DNA of 64,000 nt from Duganella dendranthematis. GTDB lineage: Bacteria > Pseudomonadota > Gammaproteobacteria > Burkholderiales > Burkholderiaceae_D. Shown here one piece after another: positions 10,144 through 20,272 of the stretch. The notes below the pieces were generated by a model. That model made no database searches and was not told where the DNA came from. It was given only the letters and a program-made list of their open reading frames with translations. Positions within the stretch are counted from its first letter, which is position 1; every line of letters starts with the position of its first letter. Location of the stretch: contig NZ_CP051684.1 of the NCBI RefSeq assembly GCF_012849375.1, positions 5,952,001 to 6,016,000 of the forward strand. Direction: 5' to 3'. The position numbers were made by a program, and so were the translations under genes.

Positions 10144-10992
10144 ATGACACAAGAACAACGACCACCCCTGCCGTCCGCCGCCCGCACCGTCTTTTTTGTT
10201 TCCGACGGGACCGGGATTACTGCGGAAACCTTCGGTCATTCGGTACTGACCCAGTTCGAATTGCGCTTCCGCCAGGTGCGGCTGCCGTTCATCGATACGC
10301 TGGACAAGGCTTACGACGCGCTGCGCAAAATCAACGAGGCGTTTGAAAACGATGGTCATCGGCCGATCGTGTTTTCGACTTTGGTGCACACCGAGCTGTC
10401 GGACGTGATCCGCAAGTGCAAGGGCATGTATATGGACATGTTCCAGACATTCGTTGCCCCACTGGAACAAGAACTAGGCGTCAAGTCGACGCACACGATT
10501 GGCCGCTCGCACAACATCGTCGATAGCGAGGAGTACAAAAACCGCATCGAGGCGATTAACTTCTCGCTGGCGCACGATGACGGGCAGTCGCATAAGAATC
10601 TGGCCGAGGCGGATGTGATCCTGGTCGGCGTGTCGCGCTCGGGCAAGACGCCAACCAGCTTGTATCTGGCGATGCAATATGGGATCAAGGCGGCCAACTA
10701 TCCGCTGATTCCCGAAGATTTTGAGCGCGGCCGGCTGCCGTCGTCGCTGTATGAGTTCAAGACCAAGATTTTTGGGCTGACCATTACGCCGGAGCGGCTG
10801 TCCGAGATTCGCAATGAGCGGCGCGCGGGCAGCAAGTATGCATCGCTGGAAAACTGCCGCTATGAGGTCAACGAGGCCGAGGCGATGATGAAGCGCGAAG
10901 GTATTCGGTGGCTGTCGTCCACCACCAAATCGATCGAAGAGATTTCGACGACGATCCTGCAGGAGATTAAGCCGGATCGCCGCGAGTATTGA
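10144..10992 (+). CDS. ppsR: PEP synthase regulatory protein (bifunctional kinase/phosphorylase)
   Basis: A 282-residue DUF299 protein that inactivates PEP synthase by ADP-dependent phosphorylation of a threonine next to the catalytic histidine and reactivates it by phosphorolysis. Motifs include [17 protein letters not shown] at the N-terminus, the P-loop-like [16 protein letters not shown] near residue 160, and the final LEEIKP-type helix. The ATG at 10144 gives the family length (E. coli PpsR 277 residues); an upstream in-frame ATG would extend into the ppsA-ppsR intergenic region. Its divergent position next to ppsA fits the function. Confidence 0.95.
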   Translation: MTQEQRPPLPSAARTVFFVSDGTGITAETFGHSVLTQFELRFRQVRLPFIDTLDKAYDALRKINEAFENDGHRPIVFSTLVHTELSDVIRKCKGMYMDMFQTFVAPLEQELGVKSTHTIGRSHNIVDSEEYKNRIEAINFSLAHDDGQSHKNLAEADVILVGVSRSGKTPTSLYLAMQYGIKAANYPLIPEDFERGRLPSSLYEFKTKIFGLTITPERLSEIRNERRAGSKYASLENCRYEVNEAEAMMKREGIRWLSSTTKSIEEISTTILQEIKPDRREY

Positions 10993-11007
10993 CCCGCACC
11001 GCCGGAC

Positions 11008-11037
11008 GGGGTCTGACCCCGTGCGGGGTCAGACCCC
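11008..11037. repeat. Dispersed GGGGTC palindrome, copy 1
   Basis: GGGGTCTGACCCC (11008-11020), four-base spacer GTGC, then GGGGTCAGACCCC (11025-11037): perfect 13-bp inverted arms, each arm itself a near palindrome. It sits between the convergent ends of ppsR and katE, where it could act as a bidirectional terminator, though it lacks a T tract. Related copies occur at 26885 and 52830, so it is a REP-like family rather than a simple terminator. Confidence 0.8.
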
Positions 11038-11075
11038 TAAGCTATAACGCCGGCGTCAAGGCAAAATCGCGCGGG

Positions 11076-13490
11076 TTAGACGCGCGCGGAATCGGTCTCG
11101 CGCGCGTAGATGCGCTGCTGGCCCAGCACTGACACAAAGCGGTTCAGCCCCTCCGCTGCGTCGCTGGACTCCACCATGATCACGCCGGGGTCCGGCACGC
11201 CATGCGGCAGCTTGCGCGGGATCCTGGCCGCCTTCAGCAGTTCGGCGCCGCTGCCCAACGCCAGCAGCGGCTTGCCGTGCCGGTACTGCAGCTTCACAAA
11301 CTCCAGCACATTTGCATCGCGGCTCAAGGCGTCGCGCGCGTCGGCGCAATCGGGAATCATCACGCCATCCCACAGCACGGACGGCCCGGTCTCGAAACTG
11401 ATCTCGACGTCCAGCGGCGCATCGGTGTACGACGCCAGCGCGCCTATCTTCTGGCCCACCAGACGCGGCACCGCGCCCTGATCCAGCAACGCCGCATACA
11501 GCTTGCGCGTCTGCGCCCCGTCCACGCCAGGCCACACCAGCAGCGCCACGCGCCGCGTGCGAATGCCGGCGTTGCCCGGCCGCGCAAACAGCGACAACGA
11601 TGGCGACGCCGGATAATCGTATGGCGGCCGGTCTGTGGCCAGCGGCAGCGGCGGCGGCACCTCCATGCCCAGGCCTTCGGCCACGCCCGCTACCAGCGCC
11701 GCGTCGACATTGGCCAGCAGTGCCATCACGCGCTTGCGCACGGCCGGCGTCTGCACCCGCGTCAACTCGAAGCGGAAGGCGTTGATGATGTGCCGCTGCT
11801 CGGTCACGCTCTGGCTGATCCAGAACAGGCGCGCCTGCGAGTAGTGGTCGGCAAACAGCTCCGGCTTGCCGCGCACCTCCCTGCCTTGCGACACCTCGGG
11901 CACGCTGACAAAGCCACGCGCGCCAGCCTGGAACGGACAGCCGCCCGCCAGCGAATTGGGCTCGTAACTGACCCGACCTCGGTTGATCTGCTGGCGATGC
12001 AACCCATCGCGCTGGTTGTTATGAATCTGCGCCACCGGCGTGTTGATCGGGATCTCGTGGAAATTGGCGCCACCCAGGCGGCTGATCTGGGTATCGATGT
12101 AGGAATGAATACGGCCTTGCAGCAGCGGGTCGTTGGTGAAGTCGATGCCCGGCACCACATGCGCCGCGCAGAATGCCACCTGCTCGGTCTCGGCAAAGAA
12201 GTTGTCCGGATTGCGGTCCAGTACCAGCTTGCCGACCGCGCGCAGCGCCACCATCTCCTCCGGCACGATCTTGGTCGGGTCAAGGATATCGAAGGGGAAT
12301 TGCGCCGCCTGTTCTTCGGTGAAGACTTGCAGGCCCAGCTCCCACTCCGGAAACTGGCCGGCGTCGATGGCTTCCCACAAATCGCGCCGGTGATAGTCCG
12401 GATCGGCGCCCGCCAGCCGCGCCGCCTCGTCCCACACCAGCGAATGAGTACCCGCCATCGGCGTCCAGTGGAATTTGCAGAACACCGATTCGCCCTTGTC
12501 GTTCACCAGCCGGAAGGTGTGCACGCCGAAGCCCTGCATCATGCGGTAGCTGCGCGGGATGGCGCGGTCGGACGTATGCCACAACAGCATGTGCGCGATT
12601 TCGGGACTGAGCGAGGCGAAATCCCAGAACGTGTCGTGCGCGCTGGCCGCCTGCGGCATGCCGTTGTGCGGTTCCGGCTTGACCGAGTGGATCAGGTCCG
12701 GGAACTTCATCGCATCCTGGATGAAGAAGACGGGAATATTGTTCCCGACCAGATCCCAGTTGCCGTCGTCGGTGTAGAACTTGACCGCGAAGCCGCGCAC
12801 ATCGCGCACGGTATCGGCGGAACCACGCTCGCCAGCAACGGTGGAAAAGCGCACGAACACCGGCGTGCGCTTGCCGGCGGCGGCAAACGGCGCGGCGCGC
12901 GTGAGGCCGCGCAGATCCTCGTAGCTTTCAAAATAACCATGGGCCGCCGAGCCGCGCGCGTGCACCACGCGCTCCGGAATGCGTTCGTGGTCGAAGTGGG
13001 TGATCTTCTCGCGCAGGATGAAGTCCTCCATCAGCGTCGGGCCGCGCAGGCCGGCTTTCAGGGAGTTCTGGTTGTCGGCTACCGGTACGCCCTGGTTGGT
13101 GGTCAGTTCGCGGCCAGTGTCATCGACGCGCACCCGGTCCAGCGGGCGGTTGATGGCGTTGTCGCCGATGTCCGGCTGGCCGTCGCCGACCTTCTCCGAA
13201 CCAACGATTTCGGTACTGGTGCTGGCGGTGGCGATGGGCGTCGGCGGCGCGTGGGTGGCCCCGGCATGCGGCGTGTAGGCCGCTTCGCCATACTCCAGCG
13301 GTTTGGTGGGATTGAACGGCATCTCGGCGGCAAGCTTCTCGTCGCCGGTGACTTTCTCCAGCAACTGGTCTGCAATCGGAGTGGGTGGCCCGAGGCGCGA
13401 CGGATGCGGCGCGACGGCCGGTCCGGCGACTGTGCTCAGGATGGAACCGGCGCCGTCCAGCGCGCCGCCGTTGGATTTACGTTTAGCCAT
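11076..13490 (-). CDS. katE: Large-subunit monofunctional catalase (HPII type)
   Basis: An 804-residue heme catalase, the large clade with a C-terminal flavodoxin/GATase-like domain (E. coli HPII 753 residues). The active-site His177 is in [11 protein letters not shown], Asn250 in [14 protein letters not shown], and the heme-ligand Tyr464 in [16 protein letters not shown]. The C-terminal domain begins near residue 655 ([13 protein letters not shown]). The N-terminus is extended and rich in Pro/Ala/Thr (residues 1-140). The ATG at 13490 (MAKRKSNGG) is chosen; an upstream in-frame start would add 66 residues with no catalase character. It protects against hydrogen peroxide, probably in stationary phase. 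Confidence 0.95.
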   Translation of the reverse strand: MAKRKSNGGALDGAGSILSTVAGPAVAPHPSRLGPPTPIADQLLEKVTGDEKLAAEMPFNPTKPLEYGEAAYTPHAGATHAPPTPIATASTSTEIVGSEKVGDGQPDIGDNAINRPLDRVRVDDTGRELTTNQGVPVADNQNSLKAGLRGPTLMEDFILREKITHFDHERIPERVVHARGSAAHGYFESYEDLRGLTRAAPFAAAGKRTPVFVRFSTVAGERGSADTVRDVRGFAVKFYTDDGNWDLVGNNIPVFFIQDAMKFPDLIHSVKPEPHNGMPQAASAHDTFWDFASLSPEIAHMLLWHTSDRAIPRSYRMMQGFGVHTFRLVNDKGESVFCKFHWTPMAGTHSLVWDEAARLAGADPDYHRRDLWEAIDAGQFPEWELGLQVFTEEQAAQFPFDILDPTKIVPEEMVALRAVGKLVLDRNPDNFFAETEQVAFCAAHVVPGIDFTNDPLLQGRIHSYIDTQISRLGGANFHEIPINTPVAQIHNNQRDGLHRQQINRGRVSYEPNSLAGGCPFQAGARGFVSVPEVSQGREVRGKPELFADHYSQARLFWISQSVTEQRHIINAFRFELTRVQTPAVRKRVMALLANVDAALVAGVAEGLGMEVPPPLPLATDRPPYDYPASPSLSLFARPGNAGIRTRRVALLVWPGVDGAQTRKLYAALLDQGAVPRLVGQKIGALASYTDAPLDVEISFETGPSVLWDGVMIPDCADARDALSRDANVLEFVKLQYRHGKPLLALGSGAELLKAARIPRKLPHGVPDPGVIMVESSDAAEGLNRFVSVLGQQRIYARETDSARV

Positions 13491-13554
13491 GTCGACCTCC
13501 ATTGTGGGCAGAGGTCGAGTGTGCGCGGTTGCCGCTAGCTGTATTTGATGGCGG

Positions 13555-14754
13555 TCAGAAGAAATGCTGCCAGTCGGCCAGCCAGGCCGGGAAGTCTTCC
13601 ACCGGCATCGGCTTGGCGATGTAGTAGCCCTGGGCGTAGGTGCAGCCCAGGCCTTGCAGGAAGTCCCAATCCTGCTTGGTCTCGACACCGACCGCCACCG
13701 AACGGCGATCCAGGCTGCGCGCCAGATTCAGGCAGGAGCGCAGCACGGTGCCGATAGGCGCGCGCTTGGAGGCGCCGTCAACGAAGCTGCGGTCGATCTT
13801 CAGTTCGGAAAACGGAATGCGCGCCAGCAGTTGCAGGTTGCTGCGGCCAGTCCCGTAATCGTCGATGGCCAGGCCGAAACCTTTCATCCGCAAGCGCAGC
13901 AGGCGTTCGAGGAAATGTGCATCGGTGCTCAGCACCGCCGATTCGGTCATCTCGAAGGTAATGTAGTCGGACATGATCTGGTGGCGCTCCAGGCAGGAGC
14001 TGATCTGGTCCATGAATTGCGGGTGCGCCAGCGTGCTGTGGTCCACGTTGATGGACACCGAGATCGGGACGCCCAGGTCGTGCAGCTTGCGGCATGCGAG
14101 CACCGATTTTTCGATCATGGTCCAGTCGAGGAAGTCCACGCGCCGCGCCTCTTCCAGCGCCGGCATGAAGGATGCCGGTCCCAGAACGCCATACAGCGGA
14201 TGGCGCCAGCGGGCGAACATCTCCAGGCCTTTTACCTGCCCGGTTTCCAGCTCAATCTTGGGTTGGAAGTAGGGATCGAATTCGCGGTTCTGCAAGCCCT
14301 GCCCCACTTGCGTGAACGACAGCGTCGGCGGCGCCTCGTGCAAGGCGTGCGCTTCCGACGGTTGCAGAAAGTTCTGGATCAGCGCTACCAGCCGGCTGCC
14401 GATCACCGGTTTGCCGATCGCGCCCAGCACGTTGACGCCATACGCGTCGGCCATCGTCTCCACCGAGAACAGCACCGCATTGGTCTGCGCGCCGACCACG
14501 ATCACGCCGGCCTTGCAGTGCGCTTCGCCAAGGCGGCGTATCAATTCCAGCGCATCCATGCCCGGCAAGGCCAGATCGATGATGGCGATGTCCACCGGCG
14601 GCGTGATGCCTGCGCTGAAGTGGCGCAGCGCCGTGTGGCCGTCCGGCGCCTGCGTGATCCGCCCAACACCGAGGTGCACCAGGATATCGGCCAGCGCATG
14701 GCGTTGAACCTGATCCCCTTCGGCTACCAGAAAGTGCAACTGCGCGATATCCAT
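13555..14754 (-). CDS. Response regulator with EAL (cyclic-di-GMP phosphodiesterase) domain
   Basis: A 399-residue protein: an N-terminal receiver domain (residues 1-130; phosphoacceptor Asp in IIDLALPGMDA, conserved Lys in GAIGKP) and a C-terminal EAL domain (about 150-395). Most catalytic residues are present: SINVDHS (Asn), FEMTES (Glu), IDDYGTG (Asp-Asp), ELKIDRSFV (Lys), VGVETKQD (Glu) and AQGYYIAKPM (Gln). The signature EAL itself reads EMF within GLEMFARW, so the first metal-binding Glu is kept. It is probably an active phosphodiesterase of the RocR/PvrR type. No histidine kinase gene is adjacent. A gap of 64 bases separates it from katE upstream. Confidence 0.88.
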   Translation of the reverse strand: MDIAQLHFLVAEGDQVQRHALADILVHLGVGRITQAPDGHTALRHFSAGITPPVDIAIIDLALPGMDALELIRRLGEAHCKAGVIVVGAQTNAVLFSVETMADAYGVNVLGAIGKPVIGSRLVALIQNFLQPSEAHALHEAPPTLSFTQVGQGLQNREFDPYFQPKIELETGQVKGLEMFARWRHPLYGVLGPASFMPALEEARRVDFLDWTMIEKSVLACRKLHDLGVPISVSINVDHSTLAHPQFMDQISSCLERHQIMSDYITFEMTESAVLSTDAHFLERLLRLRMKGFGLAIDDYGTGRSNLQLLARIPFSELKIDRSFVDGASKRAPIGTVLRSCLNLARSLDRRSVAVGVETKQDWDFLQGLGCTYAQGYYIAKPMPVEDFPAWLADWQHFF

Positions 14755-14772
14755 GACGGCTCCAATGTGTGC

Positions 14773-15558
14773 TTACGTCAGATTCTGCCTGACTTGCTCG
14801 AAAAAGCATACTGCCGCGCAGGCGGCCACGTTGAGCGATTCCACCTGTCCCAGGTGCGGGATCACCACCTGGTGGGTGGCCATGGACAGCAAATCGTCCG
14901 CCACGCCCTGGCCTTCGTGGCCGAACAGCCAGGCGGTCGGCGTGCGCAGGTCGACGTCGTACAGGCGCTGGGTCGCATAGCCGCTGGTGGCCAGCGTCTG
15001 CACCTTGGCGTTGCGGACCAGGTCCGCCAGGTCGACGTTTTCAAAAATATCCAGCACGAAGTGCGCGCCCATTGCGGCGCGCAGCACTTTCGGCGACCAG
15101 CAGAATGCGGTACCGGCGCTGCAATACACTTGCGTCACGCCCGCCGCCGCCGCGCTGCGCAGGATGGAGCCGACGTTGCCGGGGTCCTGCACGCCGTCCA
15201 GCAGCACCGCAGATACGCTCACCGGCGCCGTCACCTCGCGTTCCGGCGTGGCGATCGAGAACATCACGCCGACGCCGTGTTCGACCTGGCTGATGCCGTT
15301 GTACAGCGCATCCGGCAGCGCCAGCACGTGCGCGCGTTGCGCTTCCAGCTGGCCGACGATCTCCATCACTTCCGGATTTTGCAATGCGCTTTCGCTGACC
15401 ACGCACTGCTCCGGCATGCCGCGCAGCTGCAGGAACGATTGGCACAGGTGCACGCCGTCGAGCAGCGTGCGGCCGGCCTTGCGGCGCGCCGACTGGCTGC
15501 CGGCCAGCTTGACCAGCTCCTTGTATTGCGCGTTGTCGCGCGAGGTAATCGTCTTCAC
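14773..15558 (-). CDS. TrmH/SpoU-family RNA 2'-O-methyltransferase
   Basis: A 261-residue SPOUT methyltransferase that transfers a methyl group from SAM to a ribose in rRNA or tRNA. The N-terminal substrate-binding domain ([19 protein letters not shown], then LLDGVHLC) precedes the knotted catalytic domain with motif 1 ([17 protein letters not shown]), motif 2 (LFGHEGQGV) and motif 3 ([19 protein letters not shown]). The exact target cannot be read from sequence. The GTG start at 15558 overlaps the rnhB stop (GTGA); a longer frame would run antiparallel-free inside rnhB and is rejected. Confidence 0.9.
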   Translation of the reverse strand: MKTITSRDNAQYKELVKLAGSQSARRKAGRTLLDGVHLCQSFLQLRGMPEQCVVSESALQNPEVMEIVGQLEAQRAHVLALPDALYNGISQVEHGVGVMFSIATPEREVTAPVSVSAVLLDGVQDPGNVGSILRSAAAAGVTQVYCSAGTAFCWSPKVLRAAMGAHFVLDIFENVDLADLVRNAKVQTLATSGYATQRLYDVDLRTPTAWLFGHEGQGVADDLLSMATHQVVIPHLGQVESLNVAACAAVCFFEQVRQNLT

Positions 15559-16175
15559 AGGCTCACCTCCAGCAGCGCGCGCACCGGTGCGAACGAGCGG
15601 CGGTGCACCGGCGACGGGCCATGCGCGCGCAGGCGCTCGAGGTGCAGCGCGGTGCCGTAGCCCTTGTGCTGGTCGAAGCAGTATTCCGGATAGCGCTCGT
15701 GAAGCAGCACCAGCGCGGCGTCGCGCGCGGTCTTGGCCAGGATTGAGGCGGCCGAGATGGCGTCCACCTTGTCGTCGCCGCCGATGACGGCGATGCTCTG
15801 GATCTTCATGACCGGGCAGCGATTGCCGTCGATCAGGGCCAGCGTCGGCACGGTGCTCAGCGCTTCCACCGCGCGGCGCATGGCCAGCATCGACGCCTGC
15901 AGAATATTCAGTTTGTCGATTTCTTCTTCCGACGCTTCGGCGATCGCCCACGCCAGCGCGTGTTGCTTGATCAGCGGCACCAGCATGTCGCGTTTGGCTT
16001 CGGTCAGCTTTTTCGAATCGCGCAATCCCTCAATAGGGCGCGACACGTCGAGGATGACGGCAGCCGCGAACACCGGGCCGGCCAGCGGGCCGCGGCCCGC
16101 TTCGTCCACGCCGCAGATGATTTCGTCGGGCGATGCCGGCAGGTCGTCAAACAGGCCGAGGTTTTGGTTATTCAC
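15555..16175 (-). CDS. rnhB: Ribonuclease HII
   Basis: A 206-residue enzyme that cuts RNA in RNA-DNA hybrids and removes single ribonucleotides from DNA. The catalytic motifs are [14 protein letters not shown] (Asp and Glu), the Asp in ALIDGNRCP, and [15 protein letters not shown] (second-sphere Asp and conserved SILAK). The GTG start at 16175 overlaps the lpxB stop codon (GTGA) and gives the normal length; the longer frame adds 86 residues read from lpxB. It lies in the usual lpxB-rnhB order. Confidence 0.94.
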   Translation of the reverse strand: MNNQNLGLFDDLPASPDEIICGVDEAGRGPLAGPVFAAAVILDVSRPIEGLRDSKKLTEAKRDMLVPLIKQHALAWAIAEASEEEIDKLNILQASMLAMRRAVEALSTVPTLALIDGNRCPVMKIQSIAVIGGDDKVDAISAASILAKTARDAALVLLHERYPEYCFDQHKGYGTALHLERLRAHGPSPVHRRSFAPVRALLEVSL

Positions 16176-17338
16176 TTTGATCTTTCTATAACTTGGAGCA
16201 CCGCCGCCGCGCTCTCCTCCGCGCTGTTGCGCAGCAGGCTGTGATGCATGTCGGTGAAGCGCTGCGCCAGCATCAGCCGGTGCGGCGCGTCGCTCAGCTG
16301 CTTCCACATCGCTTCCGCCAGCGCTTCCGGGCTGGCGGCGTGCTGCAGCAGTTCCGGCACCAGGAATTCGCGCGCCAGGATATTCGGCATGCCGATCCAC
16401 GGCTGGTAGCCGAAGTGGCGCAGGATCTGCCATTCCAGTTCCGCCATCTTGTAGGCGATGACCATCGGCTTCTTGAACAGCGCCACTTCCAGCGACGCTG
16501 TGCCGGAGGCCACCATCACCGCATCGGCCGCCGCAATCGCGGTGTGCGACTGGCCGTCCAGCAGTTGCAGTTCGATGTCCTGCAAGCCCGCTTGCGCGAT
16601 CAGCTCAAGGAAGTAAGCGCGCTGGCGTTCGCCGGCCATCGGCACGACAAACTTCAAGGAGCGGTCGCGGATTTTCAGCAGCCGGGCCGCCTGCACAAAG
16701 GCCACGGTGTTGTACTTGATCTCCGACATGCGGCTGCCCGGCATGACGGTGACCACATTGGCGTCTTCCGGCAAACCGAGCGCGCGCCGCGCGGCGCCTT
16801 CGTCCGGCGCCAGCGGAATCAGTTCGGCAAGCGGATGGCCGACATAGCTGACCGGCACGCCGGCCTTTTTATAAATCTCTTCCTCGAACGGGAAGACTAC
16901 CAGCATGTGCGACACCGCCTTGATGATCTTCTTGATACGGCCACCGCGCCAGGCCCAGATCTGCGGCCCGATGTAATGCACGGTCGGAATGCCGGCGTCC
17001 TTCAGCTGCATTTCCAGCCCGAGATTAAAGCCCGGATAGTCGGCGCCGATGAAGGCCGCCGGCCGGTCGGCCAGCAACTGGTCGCGCAGCGCGCTCTGGA
17101 TGCCTTTCAGTTCGCGGTAGCGCAGCAGCACCGGCAGCAGGCCGCGTACGGTCAGCTGGTCCATCGGCCAGTGCGACTCGAAGCCCTGCGCCATCATCTG
17201 CGGTCCGCCGATGCCGTGGAAGCGCGCGTCAGGCAGGTGCGGACGCAGGCCCGAAAGCAAACGAGCCGCCAGCATGTCGCCGGACGGCTCGCCGGCCACC
17301 AGGGCCAGGGACAGCGGCGTGTCAGCGGACGATGCCAC
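16172..17338 (-). CDS. lpxB: Lipid-A-disaccharide synthase
   Basis: A 388-residue GT19 glycosyltransferase that joins UDP-diacylglucosamine to lipid X in lipid A synthesis at the inner membrane. Typical segments are [18 protein letters not shown] near the N-terminus, GIGGPQM, the membrane-associated RYRELKGI region, [30 protein letters not shown] and [19 protein letters not shown]. No ATG is available in front of the conserved N-terminus; a GTG at 17338 gives the family length (E. coli 382) and overlaps lpxA by 17 bases. Confidence 0.95.
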   Translation of the reverse strand: MASSADTPLSLALVAGEPSGDMLAARLLSGLRPHLPDARFHGIGGPQMMAQGFESHWPMDQLTVRGLLPVLLRYRELKGIQSALRDQLLADRPAAFIGADYPGFNLGLEMQLKDAGIPTVHYIGPQIWAWRGGRIKKIIKAVSHMLVVFPFEEEIYKKAGVPVSYVGHPLAELIPLAPDEGAARRALGLPEDANVVTVMPGSRMSEIKYNTVAFVQAARLLKIRDRSLKFVVPMAGERQRAYFLELIAQAGLQDIELQLLDGQSHTAIAAADAVMVASGTASLEVALFKKPMVIAYKMAELEWQILRHFGYQPWIGMPNILAREFLVPELLQHAASPEALAEAMWKQLSDAPHRLMLAQRFTDMHHSLLRNSAEESAAAVLQVIERSK

Positions 17339-18113
17339 GGCTCGCGGTATCGAGGAATTCACGCATGGCGCGCATGTGCAGCGCGACGTCGGCCGGCACG
17401 GTGGCTTCTTCCGCAATCAGCGCCGCCTTGGCTTCTTCCAGCGTGTGGCCGGAGCGGTAGATGATCTTGTAGGCCGCGCGGATGCCATTGATCTGCTCAC
17501 GCGAGAAGCCGCGGCGTTTCAGGCCTTCGATATTGACGCCATGCGCCGATGCCGGGTTACCGTTCAACAGCACGAACGGCGGCACGTCCTGCGTCAGCGA
17601 GGTGCTCATGCCGACAAACGCGTGGGCGCCGATCTTGCAGAACTGGTGCACGTTGGCGAAGCCGCTCATGATCACCCAGTCGCCGATTTCCACGTGGCCG
17701 GCGATCTGCGCGTTGTTCGAGAAGATCGTGTTGCTGCCCACTACGCAGTCATGCGCCAGGTGGACGTAAGCCGAAATCCAGTTGTCGTTGCCGAGCGAGG
17801 TCACGCCCTTGTCCTGCACCGTGCCGGTATTGAAGGTGCAGAATTCGCGAATGGTGTTGCGGTCGCCGATGGTCAGGCGGGTCGGCTCGCCGCTCCACTT
17901 CTTGTCCTGCGGCGCGGCGCCGATCGACGAGAACTGGAAGAACTTGTTGTCGCTGCCGATGGTCGTGTGGCCTTCGATCACCACATGCGGGCCGACCACC
18001 GTGCCGGAACCGATGACGACGTTCGGGCCGACCACGGAATACGGGCCGATCTCCACGCTGTCGTGCAGTTCGGCCTTGCTGTCAACGACAGCGGTGGCGT
18101 GTATCTTGGCCAT
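17322..18113 (-). CDS. lpxA: UDP-N-acetylglucosamine acyltransferase
   Basis: A 263-residue left-handed beta-helix acyltransferase that starts lipid A synthesis by adding an acyl chain from acyl-ACP to the 3-OH of UDP-GlcNAc. Hexapeptide repeats run from residue 1 to about 190 (VEIGPYSVVGPNVVIGSGT), and the catalytic His is in the SAYVHLAHDCVVGSN segment. The C-terminal helical domain begins KRRGFSREQINGI. It starts with the ATG at 18113, two bases after the fabZ stop. Confidence 0.95.
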   Translation of the reverse strand: MAKIHATAVVDSKAELHDSVEIGPYSVVGPNVVIGSGTVVGPHVVIEGHTTIGSDNKFFQFSSIGAAPQDKKWSGEPTRLTIGDRNTIREFCTFNTGTVQDKGVTSLGNDNWISAYVHLAHDCVVGSNTIFSNNAQIAGHVEIGDWVIMSGFANVHQFCKIGAHAFVGMSTSLTQDVPPFVLLNGNPASAHGVNIEGLKRRGFSREQINGIRAAYKIIYRSGHTLEEAKAALIAEEATVPADVALHMRAMREFLDTASRGIVR

Positions 18114-18115
18114 GA

Positions 18116-18616
18116 TTACTGTCCTGCGGCTGGCTGCGAGGCGTCGCTGGTGCTGCGGATGGTGCACATCAGTTCCGCTTCCACCGCCACCTGGCCGTCG
18201 ACCGAGCCGACCGCCTTGTATTTCCAGATGCCGCGCGCGACGCGCAGGATCTCGATGTCCATTTTCAGCTGGTCGCCAGGACCGACCGGACGCTTGAAGC
18301 GCGCGCCGTCGATGCCGACGAAGTACACCACCGAGTTCTCATCGGGCTTGATGCCCATGGTCTTGAACGACAGCAGCGCCGCCGTCTGCGCCATCGCTTC
18401 GATCATCAGCACGCCGGGCATGACCGGCTTGTGCGGGAAGTGGCCGTTGAAGAATTCTTCGTTGACGGTCACGTTCTTGATGGCGGTGATGGACTTGTTC
18501 TCTTCGTACGCGAGCACGCGGTCGACCAGCAGCATCGGATAGCGGTGCGGCAGGTAGGCCTTGATCTCGCAGATATCCATGGTCTTGGCGGCGGCGGTGT
18601 CTGGGGTAGTGGTCAT
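18116..18616 (-). CDS. fabZ: 3-hydroxyacyl-ACP dehydratase
   Basis: A 166-residue hot-dog-fold enzyme that dehydrates 3-hydroxyacyl-ACP in fatty acid synthesis and competes with LpxA for hydroxymyristoyl-ACP. The active-site His is in [13 protein letters not shown] and the active-site Glu in [20 protein letters not shown]. The first 15 residues and the last 10 are poorly conserved tails. The ATG overlaps the lpxD stop (ATGA). Confidence 0.95.
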   Translation of the reverse strand: MTTTPDTAAAKTMDICEIKAYLPHRYPMLLVDRVLAYEENKSITAIKNVTVNEEFFNGHFPHKPVMPGVLMIEAMAQTAALLSFKTMGIKPDENSVVYFVGIDGARFKRPVGPGDQLKMDIEILRVARGIWKYKAVGSVDGQVAVEAELMCTIRSTSDASQPAAGQ

Positions 18617-19665
18617 GATTCGTTTTCAGTTCGTGTTTTAATGGTTTTTTCCAGCGCGCGGATTTTATCGCGCATGGCGGACAAATTGCGGACAATCGCC
18701 GCCGATTTTTCCCAGTCGGCGTTTTTCGCCAGCGGGTAGAAGCCGGTGTACTGGCCAGGTTCCAGAATCGAGCGCGACACCATCGAGCCCGAGCCCACGT
18801 GCACCTTGTCGACGATGGTCAGGTGGCCCAGCACCATGGCGGCGCCGCCGAAAGTGCAGTATTTGCCGATCTTGGCGCTGCCGGCCACGCCGACGCAGCC
18901 GGCCATCGCCGTGTGCGCGCCGATATGGCAGTTATGGCCGATCTGGATCTGGTTATCCAGCTTGACGCCGTCTTCGATGATCGTATCGGCCAGCGCGCCG
19001 CGGTCGATGGTGGTGTTGGCGCCGATGTCGACGTCATCGCCGATCATCACGCGCCCGGTCTGCGGAATCTTGATGTAGACGCCGCCCTCGTTGGCAAAGC
19101 CAAAGCCGTCGGTGCCGATCACCGCGCCCGAATGAATGATGCCGCGCTTGCCGATCTGGCAGCGCGCGTGGAAGGTGACGTTGGCGAAGAACTGCGTGCC
19201 CTCGCCCACCACCGCCTCACGGCCGACATAGCAGCCGGCGCCGATCACCGCGTGCTCGCCGATCACGGCGCCGTCTTCGATCACCGCGCGCGCGCCGATG
19301 TGGGCCGATGCCGCCACCTGCGCGCTGTCGGAAACCACCGCCGACGCATGCACGCCGGCCGGCGGCACGATCGCCGTCAGGGATTCGAAATACTGCGCCG
19401 CGCGGGCGAAGTACACATACGGATTTGGGACGACGATGCGCGCGCCGTGGTAGCCGGCGGCGATAAATGCGTCATCGGCGGCCGACACAATCAGTGCCGC
19501 CGCCTTGCTCTGCAACGCCTCGGCGCGCAGTTTGCTATTACTGAGAAAGCTGATGTGCGAAACGCCGGCATCGGCCAGTGGCGCGATCCCGGAGACTTCC
19601 AGGTTCGCATCGCCGACCAGCTGTCCGCCCAAGCGTTCGACCAATGCTCCTAGTCGAGTGCCCAT
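18613..19665 (-). CDS. lpxD: UDP-3-O-(3-hydroxyacyl)glucosamine N-acyltransferase
   Basis: A 350-residue acyltransferase of lipid A synthesis. The N-terminal uridine-binding domain (residues 1-100; [18 protein letters not shown], then [12 protein letters not shown]) is followed by the left-handed beta helix of hexapeptide repeats (about 105-290; [20 protein letters not shown]), containing the catalytic His region [13 protein letters not shown], and a C-terminal helix that grips ACP. The ATG at 19665 fits the family N-terminus; a TTG at 19677 is possible and adds four residues. Confidence 0.94.
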   Translation of the reverse strand: MGTRLGALVERLGGQLVGDANLEVSGIAPLADAGVSHISFLSNSKLRAEALQSKAAALIVSAADDAFIAAGYHGARIVVPNPYVYFARAAQYFESLTAIVPPAGVHASAVVSDSAQVAASAHIGARAVIEDGAVIGEHAVIGAGCYVGREAVVGEGTQFFANVTFHARCQIGKRGIIHSGAVIGTDGFGFANEGGVYIKIPQTGRVMIGDDVDIGANTTIDRGALADTIIEDGVKLDNQIQIGHNCHIGAHTAMAGCVGVAGSAKIGKYCTFGGAAMVLGHLTIVDKVHVGSGSMVSRSILEPGQYTGFYPLAKNADWEKSAAIVRNLSAMRDKIRALEKTIKTRTENES

Positions 19666-19686
19666 CGGGTGATCCAATCTTGAGGG

Positions 19687-20223
19687 TTACTTGTCTTTAT
19701 CCAGCGCAGCCAGCACCTTTTCGGTGATGTCGATGCGGCTGCTGGCCCAGACGGCGTCCTGCAGCACGATGTCGAAGCCTTCGACATTGGCCAGCTGCTT
19801 GATGATCTTGGTGGCCTTTTCCGAAATCGCCTGGCGCTCCTCGTTGGTGCGCTGGCTGACGTCTTCGCGGAATTCGCGCTGGCGGCGCTGGTATTCCTTG
19901 TCCAGTTCAAACACGTCGCGCTGGCGCTTGATGCGGTCGGCTTCGGTCAGCGTCGGCGCATCGGCCTCCAGCTTGTCCGACGCCGTCTTCAGGCGCGCCG
20001 CCATTTCGCTCATCGCCTTTTCGCGGCTCTTGAACTCTTCCTTGAGCTTTTCTTCGGCCAGTTTGGCCAGCTTGGATTCGTTGTAGATGCGCTCCGGGCT
20101 AATCCAGGCGATACGGGACGACGACGGCGAGGCCGAGGTCTGGGCCTGCACCGGCGCCAATGCACACCAGCCCAGTGCCAGCATGGCGAAATATTTGGTC
20201 ATGGTTGCAGATGCAGTCTTCAA
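19687..20223 (-). CDS. skp: OmpH/Skp family periplasmic chaperone
   Basis: A 178-residue exported chaperone that binds unfolded outer-membrane proteins as a trimer. The signal peptide (TKYFAMLALGWCALAPVQAQ) is followed by the short strand RIAWISPERIYNESK and long charged helices (KLAEEKLKEEFKSREKAMSE, then ELDKEYQRRQREFREDVSQ). The TTG start at 20223 is preceded by a good GGAG ribosome binding site seven bases away, whereas the ATG seven codons later has none, so the TTG is preferred. It lies between bamA and lpxD as in most Gram-negative bacteria. Confidence 0.93.
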   Translation of the reverse strand: MKTASATMTKYFAMLALGWCALAPVQAQTSASPSSSRIAWISPERIYNESKLAKLAEEKLKEEFKSREKAMSEMAARLKTASDKLEADAPTLTEADRIKRQRDVFELDKEYQRRQREFREDVSQRTNEERQAISEKATKIIKQLANVEGFDIVLQDAVWASSRIDITEKVLAALDKDK

Positions 20224-20272
20224 CTTATTTCTCCGAAATAAAAAATATTACCGTTATGCATTAATACGCAGC

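Noticed and set aside
13564..15660. A 698-codon plus-strand frame opposite the EAL and methyltransferase genes
   Set aside because: Spans two well-supported minus-strand genes and their gap, and the protein is His/Arg/Gln-rich without domains.
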